The notes below the pieces were generated by a model. The model was not told the DNA's origin. It searched no databases and was given only the letters and a program-made list of their open reading frames with translations. A DNA stretch of 64,000 nucleotides from Sepiola atlantica (Eukaryota > Mollusca > Cephalopoda > Sepiida > Sepiolidae): assembly GCA_963556195.1 (NCBI GenBank), contig CAUVYP010000262.1, forward strand, positions 1,678,201 to 1,742,200. The letters run 5' to 3'. This document shows, one piece after another, positions 48,755-59,764 of the stretch (positions are counted from its first letter, which is position 1; each line of letters opens with the position of its first letter). The position numbers were made by a program, and so were the translations under genes.

Positions 48755-49980
48755 CAAAAATGTGTTTGTGTCAGTATTTACTTGCCTCCCCACGAGGGCA
48801 GATTGAACAAAAAAGTCATATAGTGTTTTTTTGTTTACGATACGTTTAATAAACAAATAAGATTAGCGAAGTTTTTTGTTTAAATAAAAATTAAGTTATA
48901 GAAATATTTGTAGATAAAATTATCTATCTTGGGGAGGCCAAATGCCTGATGTACGGTGATTTTTTAAAATATATATATTTTGTTTATTTATTAAAATATA
49001 TTGCGTTTCACGGTGGAAAACTAAAGAAAAATGTGTTTGTGTCAGTATTTACTTGCCTCCCCACGAGGGCAGATTGCATAATAAAGTCATATAGTGTTTT
49101 TTTTTTTACGATACGTTTAATAAACAAATAAGATTAGCGAAGTTTTTTGTTTAAATAAAAATTAAGTTATAGAAATATTTGTAAATAAAATTATCTATCT
49201 TGGGGATGCCAAATGCCTGATGTACGGTGATTTTTTAAAATATATATATTTTGTTTATTTATTAAAATATATTGCGTTTCACGGTGGAAAACTAAAGTAA
49301 AATGTGTTTGTGTCAGTATTTACTTGCCTCCCCACGAGGGCAGATTGCATAATAAAGTCATATAGTGGGTTTTTTTTAACGATACGTTTAATAAACAAAT
49401 AAGATTAGCGAAGTTTTTTGTTTAAATAAAAATTAAGTTATAGAAATATTTGTAAATAAAATTATCTATCTTGGGGAGGCCAAATGCCTGATGTACGGTG
49501 ATTTTTTAAAATATATATATTTTGTTTATTTATTAAAATATATTGCGTTTCACGGTGGAAAACTAAACAAAAATGTGTTTGTGTCAGTATTTACTTGCCT
49601 CCCCACGAGGGCAGATTGAACAAAAAAGTCATATAGTGTTTTTTTTTTAACGATACGTTTAATAAACAAATAAGATTAGCGAAGTTTTTTGTTTAAATAA
49701 AAATTAAGTTATAGAAATATTTGTAAATAAAATTATCTATCTTGGGGAGGCCAAATGCCTGATGTACGGTGATTTTTTAAAATATATATTTTGTTTATTT
49801 ATTAAAATATATTGCGTTTCACGGTGGAAAACTAAAGAAAAATGTGTTTGTGTCAGTATTTACTTGCCTCCCCACGAGGGCAGATTGCATAATAAAGTCA
49901 TATAGTGTTTTTTTTTACGATACGTTTAATAAACAAATAAGATTAGCGAAGTTTTTTGTTTAATTAAAAATTAAGTTGTT
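48755..49980. repeat. 271-bp tandem repeat, ~4.5 copies
   Basis: tgtgtttgtgtcag starts at 48761, 49032, 49303, 49574 and 49843, giving periods 271, 271, 271 and 269. Units include cttgcctccccacgagggca, acgatacgtttaataaac, atcttggggaggccaaatgc and attgcgtttcacggtgga. Copies differ at only a few bases plus T-run length, so the array is young. Its units contain no open frame. Confidence 0.95.
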
Positions 49981-50097
49981 TATAATTGTTGATTACAGAA
50001 ACAAATAAAAAAAAGTTCGTAAACTATAAGTTTGGACTTATGTTTGTCATAGGTTCCGCGTTCAAAATTGTCTTGTTGAGGAAGTGACATATATTTC

Positions 50098-50108
50098 ACG
50101 CATGCGCA
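50098..50108. promoter_or_regulatory. NRF1-like site ACGCATGCGCA near the Helitron B 5' end
   Basis: ACGCATGCGCA is one mismatch from the GCGCATGCGC-type NRF1 motif and lies about 245 bp inside the 5' terminus of B, where A, F, G and C carry TGACGTCA. Regulatory function is only inferred. Confidence 0.3.
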
Positions 50109-50629
50109 AATCGTTTTTGTACTCTGTCTGGATTTTGTGAGCCCCCCCCCCCATCAACGTTTCGAGCCATTTCTATACGAAAATGTGAACGTTTTCCCCC
50201 AATTCTCAGACATAACACGTCCGGAGGCTGGCTGTTTAGAATTATGTCAACTGTGTGAGTGTTTGTTGGGTAGGATCGGAGGAGAAGACCAACATAAATA
50301 CATACATACATACATACATACATACAGACAGGTGACGTTTATATAATAGACTAGCGAGGCTACCCGGCATTGCTCGGGGTCATAAAGACATCATTGAAGA
50401 AAAATCGCGTGTGTAACATCTTTATATTCAAACTTCTATTTCTCCCCCTCCTCTGTAGCAGTCTCTTCATCTTTCTACCTTTCTCTTCCCTGGTCGCCCC
50501 ATTTCACCGCTACTTTCTAATTTTGCCTTTTGCGACAGCTGATTCTTCCTCACCATTTCTCCTACGTTGCGCAGGGCAATAGTATGACATATTTCTATAA
50601 AAAGTACCACATCTATCTGCGCCTTCTAT

Positions 50630-51125
50630 ATAGGTACTTATCTCTGCCCCGGTGTTCATACTATATACATATCTATCGCCACCCCGGTGCACATACAATA
50701 TACATATCTATCGCCACCCCGGTGCACATAAAATATACGTACCTATCGCCGCCCCAGGCAGATACTATATAAGTACCTATTGCCGCCCCGGTATGCATAC
50801 TAAATAAGTACCTATCGCTGCCCCAGTGCACATGCTACATACGTACCTATCGTCGCCCTTGTGTGCGTGCTATATACGTACTGATAGCCGCCCCGGAGCG
50901 CATGCTAAATATATACCTATAAGCGCCCTGGTGCGCATTCTATATAGATTCTTACTGCCATCCCTGTGCACATGCTATATAGTACCTATCGCCACCTCTA
51001 TGCACTACTATACACGTACCTATTGCCACCTTGGTGCACATACTATATATATACCTATCGCCGCCCCGGTGCGCATACTATATTCGTATCTATCGCCGCC
51101 CCAGTGTGCATACTATATATTTTCC
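50630..51125 (+). repeat. 35-bp minisatellite in Helitron C (~14 copies)
   Basis: gcatactatatacgtaccta + tcgccgccccggtgc units, inverted relative to element G and in line with C lying on the minus strand. Confidence 0.9.
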
Positions 51126-51149
51126 TACGAAATATTTAAAGTTAAAAAA

Positions 51150-51790
51150 AACAAAAATTTGGCCTGACCCCTAAAAAGTGCGGCTTGACCCCTAAAATTT
51201 TCCCCGACTCCTCATTCTCTCCAGCCCCCTAATTTTTCACTCTCCCCCAACCCTGAGAAATATTTTGACTTAAAAACAAAAAAAACAAAAAAAATTGGCC
51301 TGACCCCTAAAAAGTTCGGCCTGACCCCTAAAATTTTCCCCAACTCCTCAATCTCTCCAGACCCCTAATTTTTCACTCAACCCACCCCATGAGAAATATT
51401 TTGACTTCAAAACAAAAAAAAACAAAAAAATTTGGCCTGACCCCTAAAATTTCCCCCGACCCCTCAATCTCTACAGCCCCCTAATTTTTCACTCTCCCCC
51501 AACCCTGAGAATTATTTTGAGTTCAAAACAAGAAAAAGAAAAAAATTTGGCCTGACCCCTAAAAAGTTCGGCCTGACTCCTAAAAATTTCTCTGACTCCT
51601 CATCCCAACTAAATTTTAACTTTCCCCCAACCCTGAGAAATATTTTGAGTTCAAAACAACAAAAAAAGAAAAAAATTTGGCCTGACCCCTAAAATTTTCC
51701 CTGACCCCTCAATCTCTCCAGCCCCTCCTTCCAACTTGTTTTTCACTCTTCCTCAACCCTGAGAAATATTTTGAGTTCAAAACAAAAAAA
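51150..51790 (-). repeat. G-rich ~135-bp minisatellite in Helitron C (~5 copies)
   Basis: Reverse complement of the module at 820-1526: ttggcctgacccctaaaa, ttttccccgactcctca and ccctgagaaatattttga recur. Confidence 0.9.
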
Positions 51791-52265
51791 TGTTATTTAA
51801 CATGTATACAAATATTAGTGAAAACAATGGCGGAGCATAATTATTTCTCTTTTTACTTTACTTATTGAGACGTTATGTAACATGTATACAAATATTAGTC
51901 AAAACAATGGCGGAGCATAATTATTTTTCTTCTTACTTTACTTATTGAGACGTTATTTAATATGTATACAAATATTAGTGAAAACAGTGGTGGAGCATAA
52001 TTATTTCTCTTGTTACTTTACTTTTTGAGACGTTATTTAATATGTATACAGATATTAGTGAAAACAATGGCGGAGCATAATTATTTCTCTTACTATTCTT
52101 ATTGAGAGGTTATTTAACATGTATACAAATATAAGTGAAAACAATGGCAGAGCATAATTATTTCTCTTCTTACTTTACTTATTTAGACGTTATTTAATAT
52201 GTATACAAATATTAGTGAAAACAATGGTGGAGCATAATTATTTATTACTTTAATTTTACTGATAC
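51790..52265 (-). repeat. 80-bp minisatellite in Helitron C (~6 copies)
   Basis: Reverse complement of the 34970-35550 module: gttatttaacatgtatacaa + atattagtgaaaacaatggc + ggagcataattatttctctt. Confidence 0.9.
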
Positions 52266-52319
52266 TACACTAACTTCACACCTCTCAAAAAGAAGGAGGT
52301 AATACCTGGGAGGATGGTA

Positions 52320-52880
52320 TCATGTCAACAGAAGAAATGCGGTTAGGATTAAGCAACCCTTGCTTCACTATAAACTCGTGTTCAAAAAAATGCTGTTATT
52401 GATTAAGCAACCCTTGCTTCACTGTGGATTCATGTTCAAAAAAAGTGCCGTTAGCGATTAAGCAACTCTTGCTTCACTATAAACTCGTGTTCAAAAAAGT
52501 GCCGTTATTGATTAAGCAACCCTTGCTTCACTGTGGACTCGTGTTCAAAAAAAGTGCCGTTAGCGATTAAGCAACTCTTGCTTCACTATAAACTCGTGTT
52601 CAAAAAAGTGCAGGTGTGGATTAAGCAACACTTGCTTCACTATAAACTCATGTTCAAAAAAGTATCGTTAAGAATTAAGCAACCCTTGCTTCACTATGGA
52701 CTCATGTTCAAAAAAGTGCCGTTAGGACTTAAGCAACCCTTGCTTCACTATGAACTCATGTTCAAAAAAGTGCCGTTAGGGATTAAGCAACAGTTGCTTC
52801 AATAAAAACTTATGTTTCGTCGGGATTAAGCAACCCTTGCTTCACTATAAACTCATCTTCAAAAAAGTGCCGTTAGGGAC
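52320..52880 (+). repeat. Hairpin minisatellite in Helitron C (~10 copies)
   Basis: gattaagcaacccttgcttc + actataaactcatgttcaaa + aaagtgccgttag units of 55-60 bp, each with AAGCAA-N3-TTGCTT. A 90-aa ORF across it is not a gene. Confidence 0.9.
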
Positions 52881-53164
52881 TTCAATCGTGACTTTGCATT
52901 ATGCCGACAATCCCCCATCTCCAAATTTGGCCTGAGGCGCTCCACCGGCGAATGCCGACACTCCCCCTCCCCCTAATTTGACCTGAAGCAGTCACACCGC
53001 TGCACTATCTCCACAACTCTCAAAAAGGAGGAGGTAATGCCTAGGAGGGTGGTATCATAACAACAGAATGGACGTAGGGGAGGAAGGGAAGGTAGAAAGG
53101 GTGGGAGTGAGAGGGAAAGAAGGGTTTTAGTGTGAGGGATTTTCTTCCCTACACTCTTTTCCTC

Positions 53165-53172
53165 TGACGTCA
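53165..53172. promoter_or_regulatory. TGACGTCA site in Helitron C
   Basis: Perfect octamer 301 bp inside the 5' end of C, at the position conserved in A, F and G. Confidence 0.45.
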
Positions 53173-53749
53173 TTTCCTGTTAAAAGCGTGACTTTGCATA
53201 TTTCTAAAATTATACATGATAGCATTGTTTTTTTCTCAAATTAGTACTAAACAACGTTGAAAATCGAGGAAAAAGGCACCCCCCCCCATTGGAGAAAAGT
53301 GCTCAGTCGACCCCTGAAGAGTCAATTTTTTTTTCCGGTTCTGAGATATTATGGTCCCAGGATATGTACGGTCCTAAAGATGTCAACTTGTCGACAGTTT
53401 GCCGAGTAGTTTTTGAGGAGTATCTGGACATAAAGACAAACAGACATACAGACAAGTGCCTTTATATAGGAGACTAGTGGGGCTACCCGGCGTTGCTCGG
53501 GGTCATAACAACATATAATTGAAGAAAAATCGCGTGTGTAACATCTTTATATTCAAACTTCTATTTCTCCCCCTCCTCTGTAGCAGTCTCTTTATCTTTC
53601 TACTTTTCTCTTCCCTGGTCGCCCCATTTCACCACTACTTTCTAATTTTGCCTTTTGCGAAAGCTGTTTCTTCCCCACCATTTCATCCTACGTTTCCCAG
53701 GGCAATAGTATGACATATTTCTATAAAAAGTACCACCTCTGTCTGCGCC

Positions 53750-55335
53750 TTCTATATAGGTACTTATCTCCGCCCCGGTGTTCATACTATATACGTATCT
53801 ATTGCCACCCTGTTGCGCATGCTATATACGTACCTATCCCCGCCCCACTGTGCGTGCTATATACGTACCGATCGCCGCCCTGGAGCGCATTCTAAATACA
53901 TACCTATCACCGGCCCGGTGCACATGCTGTATACGTACTTATTGCCATCCATGTGCACATGCTATATACGTACCTATCGACGACCCAGTGTGCATACAAC
54001 ATATGTACATATCGCTGCCTCAGTGCGAATACTAAATATGTACATATCGCCGCCCCGGTACGAATGCTAAATACGTATCTATCGCCACCCCGGTGCGAAT
54101 GCTAAATACACACCTATCGCCACCCCGGTGCGAATGCTAAATACGTATCTATCGCCACCCCGGTGCACATGCTATATACGTACCTATCGACGACCCAGTG
54201 TGCATACAACATATGTACATATCGCTGCCTCAGTGCGAATACTAAATATGTACATATCGCCGCCCCGGTGCGAATGCTAAATACGTATCTATCGCCACCC
54301 CGGTGCGAATGCTAAATACACACCTATCGCCACCCCGGTGCGAATGCTAAATATGTATCTATCGCCACCCCGGTGCGAATGCTAAATACGTATCTATCGC
54401 CGCCCCGGTGCGAATGCTAAATACGTATCTATCGCCACCCCGGTGTGAATGCTAAATACGTACCTATCGGCACCCCTATGCACTACTATATACGTACCTA
54501 TTGCCACTCCAGTGAACATACTATGTATATACCTATCGCCGGCCCGGTGCGCATGCTATATACGTACCTATCCCCGCCCCACTGTGCGTGCTATATACGT
54601 ACCGATCGCCGCCCTGGAGCGCATTCTAAATACATACCTATCACCGGCCCGGTGCACATGCTGTATACGTACTTATTGCCGTCCATGTGCACATGCTATA
54701 TACGTACCTATCGACGACCCAGTGTGCATACAACATATGTACATATCGCTGCCTCAGTGCGAATACTAAATATGTACATATCGCCGCCCCGGTGCGAATG
54801 CTAAATACGTATCTATCGCCACCCCGGTGCGAATGCTAAATACACACCTATCGCCACCCCGGTGCGAATGCTAAATACGTATCTATCGCCACCCCGGTGC
54901 ACATGCTATATACGTACCTATCGACGACCCAGTGTGCATACAACATATGTACATATCGCTGCCTCAGTGCGAATACTAAATATGTACATATCGCCGCCCC
55001 GGTGCGAATGCTAAATACGTATCTATCGCCACCCCGGTGCGAATGCTAAATACACACCTATCGCCACCCCGGTGCGAATGCTAAATATGTATCTATCGCC
55101 ACCCCGGTGCGAATGCTAAATACGTATCTATCGCCGCCCCGGTGCGAATGCTAAATACGTATCTATCGCCACCCCGGTGTGAATGCTAAATACGTACCTA
55201 TCGGCACCCCTATGCACTACTATATACGTACCTATTGCCACTCCAGTGAACATACTATGTATATACCTATCGCCGGCCCGGTGCGCATACTATATTCATA
55301 CCTATCACCGCCCTAGTGTGCATACTATATTTTTT
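53750..55335 (+). repeat. 35-bp minisatellite in Helitron D with 210-bp and 734-bp higher order
   Basis: tacctatcgacgacccagtg recurs at 53971, 54181, 54705 and 54915: 210 bp (6 x 35) within a 734-bp (about 21 x 35) duplication. ORFs of up to 119 aa recur with it and are not genes. Confidence 0.92.
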
Positions 55336-55509
55336 TGGCACCACCCAAGAAAACTTTTTTTTTCATCCTCCCACATACTTAGAAATATTTTTAATTTAAA
55401 AGAAAAAACAATTTAACCCCCCTCGAAAGAAATTTTTTTTTTTACTCTTCCCCATACATAGAAATATTTTCAGTTAAAGAAAGAAAAAAAAATTCCGAGG
55501 TGACTCGGT

Positions 55510-55830
55510 CATATCAAAGAACCATACTGCAGAAGCCTCCGGGTCCTATATTGTAGAAGCACCCCTGGTGCTGGGTCCTATACTGTAGAAGAACCCCTGG
55601 CTGCTATACTGCAGAGCACACATGGTCCCTATTCTTCATAGGCCTCCGGGTCCTATATTGTAGAAGCACCCCCGGTACTGGGTCCTATATTGTAGAAACA
55701 CCCCTAGTCCCTATACTGGAGAAACACCCATTGTCTCTATTCTGCAGAAGCCTCCGGGTCCTAAATTTAGAAGCACCCTGGTGCTGGGTCCTATACTGTC
55801 GAAGCACCCCTGGTCCCTATACTGGAGAAG
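55510..55830 (-). repeat. 'gtcctatattgtagaagcac' minisatellite in D
   Basis: Degenerate units of gggtcctatactgtagaagc + acccctggtgctg; inverted counterpart of 6755-6925. Confidence 0.85.
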
Positions 55831-56120
55831 CACTTATATTTCTAGGGACCGTTATACTTTAGAAGCACCAACATTCCTCGGGGGACCGTCATACTTTAGA
55901 AGCATCAACATTTGTGGGGACCGTTATACTGTAGAAGCACCAATATTTCTAGGGATCGTTATACTTTAGAAGCACCAACGTTCCTGGGGAGGGACCATTA
56001 TACTTTAGAAGCACCAATATTTCTAGGGACCGTTATACTTTAGAAGCATCAACATTCCTGGAGACCATTATACTTTAGAAGCACCAATATTTCTAGGGAC
56101 CGTTATACTTCAGAAGCCCC
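55830..56120 (-). repeat. ~40-bp 'accgttatactttagaagca' minisatellite in D
   Basis: About seven units of tatttctagggaccgttata + ctttagaagcaccaa; inverted counterpart of 35550-35765. Confidence 0.9.
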
Positions 56121-56375
56121 TACATTACTTTGCAAATCAAGTAGGCCTCCTGAGAACTACTGACATCACTCTTACCGGTTGCCTTCCTATGTTGTTATTG
56201 ATGCATCCGGACAGAAGTTATGGGACGACCTGATACAACCGGACACAATTTAGGGCAAGACGGGTACATCCGGCAAGGGATTATGCAGCATGTTTAGGGA
56301 GTCAGCATTTTTATAAAGTTATTACATAAATACATTGGATAATTTCCAAATTACTACTGATTAACGTTAAAAAAA
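56121..56375. other. Short unique stretch in Helitron D
   Basis: Non-repetitive DNA between two arrays. No frame or motif recognised. Confidence 0.5.
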
Positions 56376-58072
56376 TTGATATGTATCATGGATATGTATC
56401 ATGTATCATTTATATGTATCATGTATATGTATCATGTATCATGTATATATATCGTGTATCATGTATATGTGTCATGTGTATGTATCATGTATACATATAT
56501 GTATCATGTATATGTATCATGTATAGGTATATATATATATATCATGTATCGTGGATATGTATATGTATCATGTATGATGGATATGTATCATATATCATGT
56601 ATCATGGATATGTATCATGGATATGTATAATGTATCATGGATATGTATCATGTATCATGGATATGTATCATTGATATGTATCATGTATGATAGGTATGTA
56701 TCATGTGTTATGTATCATAGATATGTGTTATGTATCATAGATATGAATCATGTAACATGTATATGTATCATGTATATGTATATGTATCATGGGTATGTAT
56801 CAATGATATATATCATAAATGTGTATCATCTATCCTTGATATGTATCATGGATATGTATCATGTATCATGGATATGTATATGTATCATTGATATATATAT
56901 GTTTCATGGACATGTATCATGTATATGTATCATGGATATATATATGTTTCATGGATATGTATCATGTGTATATATCATGTATCATACATATGTATCATGT
57001 ATCATGTACCATAGATATGTGTTATGTATCATAGATATGTTTCATGTATCATGTATCATGGATATGTATCATGGATATGTATATGTATCATGGATATGTA
57101 TCTTGTATATGTATCATGTATCTTGGATATGTATGATGGATCATGGATATTTATCACGAATATGTATCATGTATCATATATATGTATCATTTAACATATA
57201 TCATATATATGTATCATGTATCATAGATATGTATTATGGATCATAGATATGTATCATGGATATGTATCATGTATCATATATATTTATCATGTATCATAGA
57301 TGCGTTATGTACCATAGATATTATCATGTATCATGGATATTTATCATGGATATGTATCATGGATATATATCATGGATATGTATCATGTATCTTGGATATA
57401 TATCATGGATATGTATCATTGATATGTATAATGTATCACTGATATGTATATTTATCATTGATATGTATCATGTACCATGGATAGGTATCATAGATATGTA
57501 TCATGTAGCAAGGATATGTATCATGTATCAAGGATATGTATCTTGGATATGTATCATGTATCATAGATATGTATGATGGATACGTATGATAGATATGTAT
57601 AATGTATCATAGATATGTATCATGGATATTTATCATGTATCACGGATATGTATCATGGATATGTATCATGTACCATAGATATGTATCATGTATATATATA
57701 TCATTGATATGTATCATGTATCACGGATATGTATCATGGATATGTATCATTTGTCATTGATATTTATTATGGATATGTATAATGTATATGTATCATGGAT
57801 ATGTATCATGTATCATGGATATGTATCGTGAATATGTATCATGGATATGTATCATGGATATCTATCATGTATCATAGATGTGTATCATATGTATCATGGA
57901 TATGTATCATCGATATGTATTATGTATCATGGATATGTATCATAGATATGTATCATGTATAATAGATACTTATCATGTATCATGGATATGTATCATGTAT
58001 CATAGATATGTATCATGGATATGTACCATAGATATGTATTATGTATCATAGATGTGTATCATGTATCATAGA
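56376..58072 (+). repeat. CATG-rich array built from 13-bp and 7-bp words (1.7 kb)
   Basis: The array is a mosaic of catggatatgtat (13 bp) and catgtat (7 bp) with single-base variants such as catagatatgtat. It is more than 70% A+T. ORFs giving MDMYHVSWICIM-like repeats (up to 209 aa) result from the composition. Confidence 0.92.
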
Positions 58073-59370
58073 TATTCTTCATCATTTTCAATCCCATCAT
58101 GGTATTCTTCATCATTTTCAATCCTCTCATGATATTCTTCATCATTTTCAATCCTCTCATGATATTCTTCATCATTTTCAATCCCTTCATGGTATTCTTC
58201 ATCATTTTCAATCCTCTTACAATATTCTTCATCATTTTCAACTCTCTCATGATGTTCTTTCATAATTTTCCATTACCATCATGGTATTCTTCAGCATTTT
58301 CAATACTCTCATGATATTCTTTATGATTTTTAATCTCCTTGTGAAATTCTTCATCATTTTCAATCCTCTCATCATATTCTTTATCATTTTCAATCCTCTC
58401 ATGGTATTCTTCATCATTTTCAATCCCCTCATGATATTCTTCATCATTTTCAATCCTCTCATGATATTCTTCATCATTTTCAATCCCATCATGGTATTCT
58501 TCATCATTTTCAATCCTAATCATGATATTCTTCATCATTTTCCCTCCTCTCATGATGTTCTTCATCATTTTCAATCCTCTCATTATATTCTTCAGCATTT
58601 TCAATCCTCTCATGATATTCTTAATCATTTTCAATCCTCTCATGATATTTTTCATCATTTTCAATCCCCTCATTGTATTTTCAATCCTCTCATTGTATTT
58701 TTCATCATTTTCAACCCCCTCATGATATTCTTCATCATTTTCAATTCTCTCATGATGTTCTTGATAATTTTCAATCCTCTCATGTTGTTCTTCATCATTT
58801 TCAATCCCCTCTTGGTATTCTTCAGCATTTTCAATCCTCTCATAATATTCTACATATTATTCAATCCTCTCATGGTATTCATCAGCATTTTCAATCCTCT
58901 CATTGTATTCTTCATCATTTTCAACCCCCTCATGATATTTTTCATCATTTTCAATCCTCTCATGATGTTCTTCATCATTTTCAATCCTCTCATGATATTC
59001 TTCAGCATTTTCAATCCTCTCATCGTATTCGTCATCATTTTCGACCCGTTCATGATATTCTGCATCATTTTCAATCCCATCATTTTATTCTTCATCATTT
59101 TCAATCCTCTCATGATATTCTTCATCATTTTCAATTCTTTCATGATATTCTTCATCATTTTCAATCCACTCATGATATTCTTCATCATTTTCAATCCTCT
59201 CACTCTATTATTCATCATTTTCAATCACTTTATTCTTCTTCATTTTTAATCCCCTTATGATATTTTTAATCATTTTCAATCCTCACATGATATTCTTAAT
59301 CATTTTCAATCTTCTCATGGTATGCTTCATTATTTTCAATCCCATCATGATATTTTTCCTCATTTTCAAT
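58073..59370 (-). repeat. 30-bp minisatellite, ~43 copies
   Basis: The unit is tattcttcatcattttcaat + cctctcatga, exactly 30 bp in most copies. Because 30 is divisible by three, several frames on both strands stay open for hundreds of bases (322 aa plus-strand, 137 and 124 aa minus-strand). The frames do not extend beyond the array and have no separate start context, so they are treated as non-coding. Confidence 0.95.
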
Positions 59371-59518
59371 CGCCAAATACAAGGAGGCCTCTAGAGCTAT
59401 ACTAAAATAACTCTCGCTTATTCCCCTATCTTTTATCAGGGCAATAGTCTGAAGAAAAATGCAAAATAAACAATAATAACGTGACGATAGCATAAAATAA
59501 TATCCGAACCTATCACTA

Positions 59519-59548
59519 TGACGTCATGTACCTATCTATGTGACGTCA
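59519..59548. promoter_or_regulatory. Paired TGACGTCA sites in Helitron D
   Basis: Two perfect octamers at 59519-59526 and 59541-59548, 22 bp apart (about two helical turns) and about 216-245 bp inside the D 5' end. Confidence 0.45.
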
Positions 59549-59764
59549 TGTGCACAAGATAACATTAAAAATCGTGATCACATTAAACGAAAAAATGGCT
59601 ATTTAACCCCTTAAAAATGAATGTTTTTTTTAATGTTTCGATATTATTTTCTCGAGGTTATGCCGGTTAAAATAATATCTAATTCGGAGGTGTTTGTTTA
59701 GTATTTTACAAGCCTTAGCGTTACATACATATCACAGATTTTTGCCTTATATATATTGAGAAGA

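Larger units (their letters stand above)
39627..50350 (-). mobile_element. Helitron B, 10.7 kb, carries helicase relic
   Basis: The minus-strand 5' end is TCTATTATATAAACGTCACC at 50350. The 3' end is a hairpin (39638-39655) then CTAA (39630-39627), followed by T. The interior contains the decayed helicase (46751-45003), a U2-headed SINE, a 271-bp tandem repeat and a 2.7-kb 3' portion shared with E. No HUH Rep domain was recognised between 46752 and 50350, so the element cannot be autonomous. The 5' end abuts the 3' CTAG of element C with no gap. Confidence 0.8.
50351..53473 (-). mobile_element. Helitron C, 3.1-kb non-autonomous, modular minisatellites
   Basis: The 5' end is TCTCCTATATAAAGGCACTT at 53473 and the 3' end is hairpin plus CTAG at 50354-50351, followed by T. 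Both ends touch neighbouring Helitrons directly. From the 5' end the modules are conserved 5' block, TGACGTCA (53165-53172), 51-bp fragment (52915-52985), hairpin minisatellite (52320-52880), 80-bp repeat (51790-52265), G-rich repeat (51150-51790), 35-bp repeat (50630-51125), and 3' terminus (50351-50625). It is the simplest complete example of the module order and has no coding capacity. Confidence 0.85.
53474..59764 (-). mobile_element. Helitron D, 6.3-kb non-autonomous, array-rich
   Basis: The 3' end is hairpin plus CTAG (53477-53474) followed by T. The proposed 5' end is TCTTCTCAATATATATAAGG at 59764, directly against the CTAG of E. The 5' region differs from A/C/G but has the same TC plus TATA-like layout. 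Modules from 5': unique 5' DNA with two TGACGTCA, 30-bp array, CATG-rich array, 'gcttctaaag' repeat, 'gcttctac' repeat, 35-bp array, 3' terminus. No coding capacity. Confidence 0.7.

Noticed and set aside
53519..53713. Conserved MKKNRVCNIFIFKLLFLP-type ORF at 37923-37735, 50370-50582 and 53519-53713
   Set aside because: It lies antisense in the conserved Helitron 3' terminal module; it is conserved because the terminus is, is variably truncated, and is lost in B and E.
58281..59249. 322-aa plus-strand frame
   Set aside because: Explained by the 30-bp period; the opposite strand is equally open.
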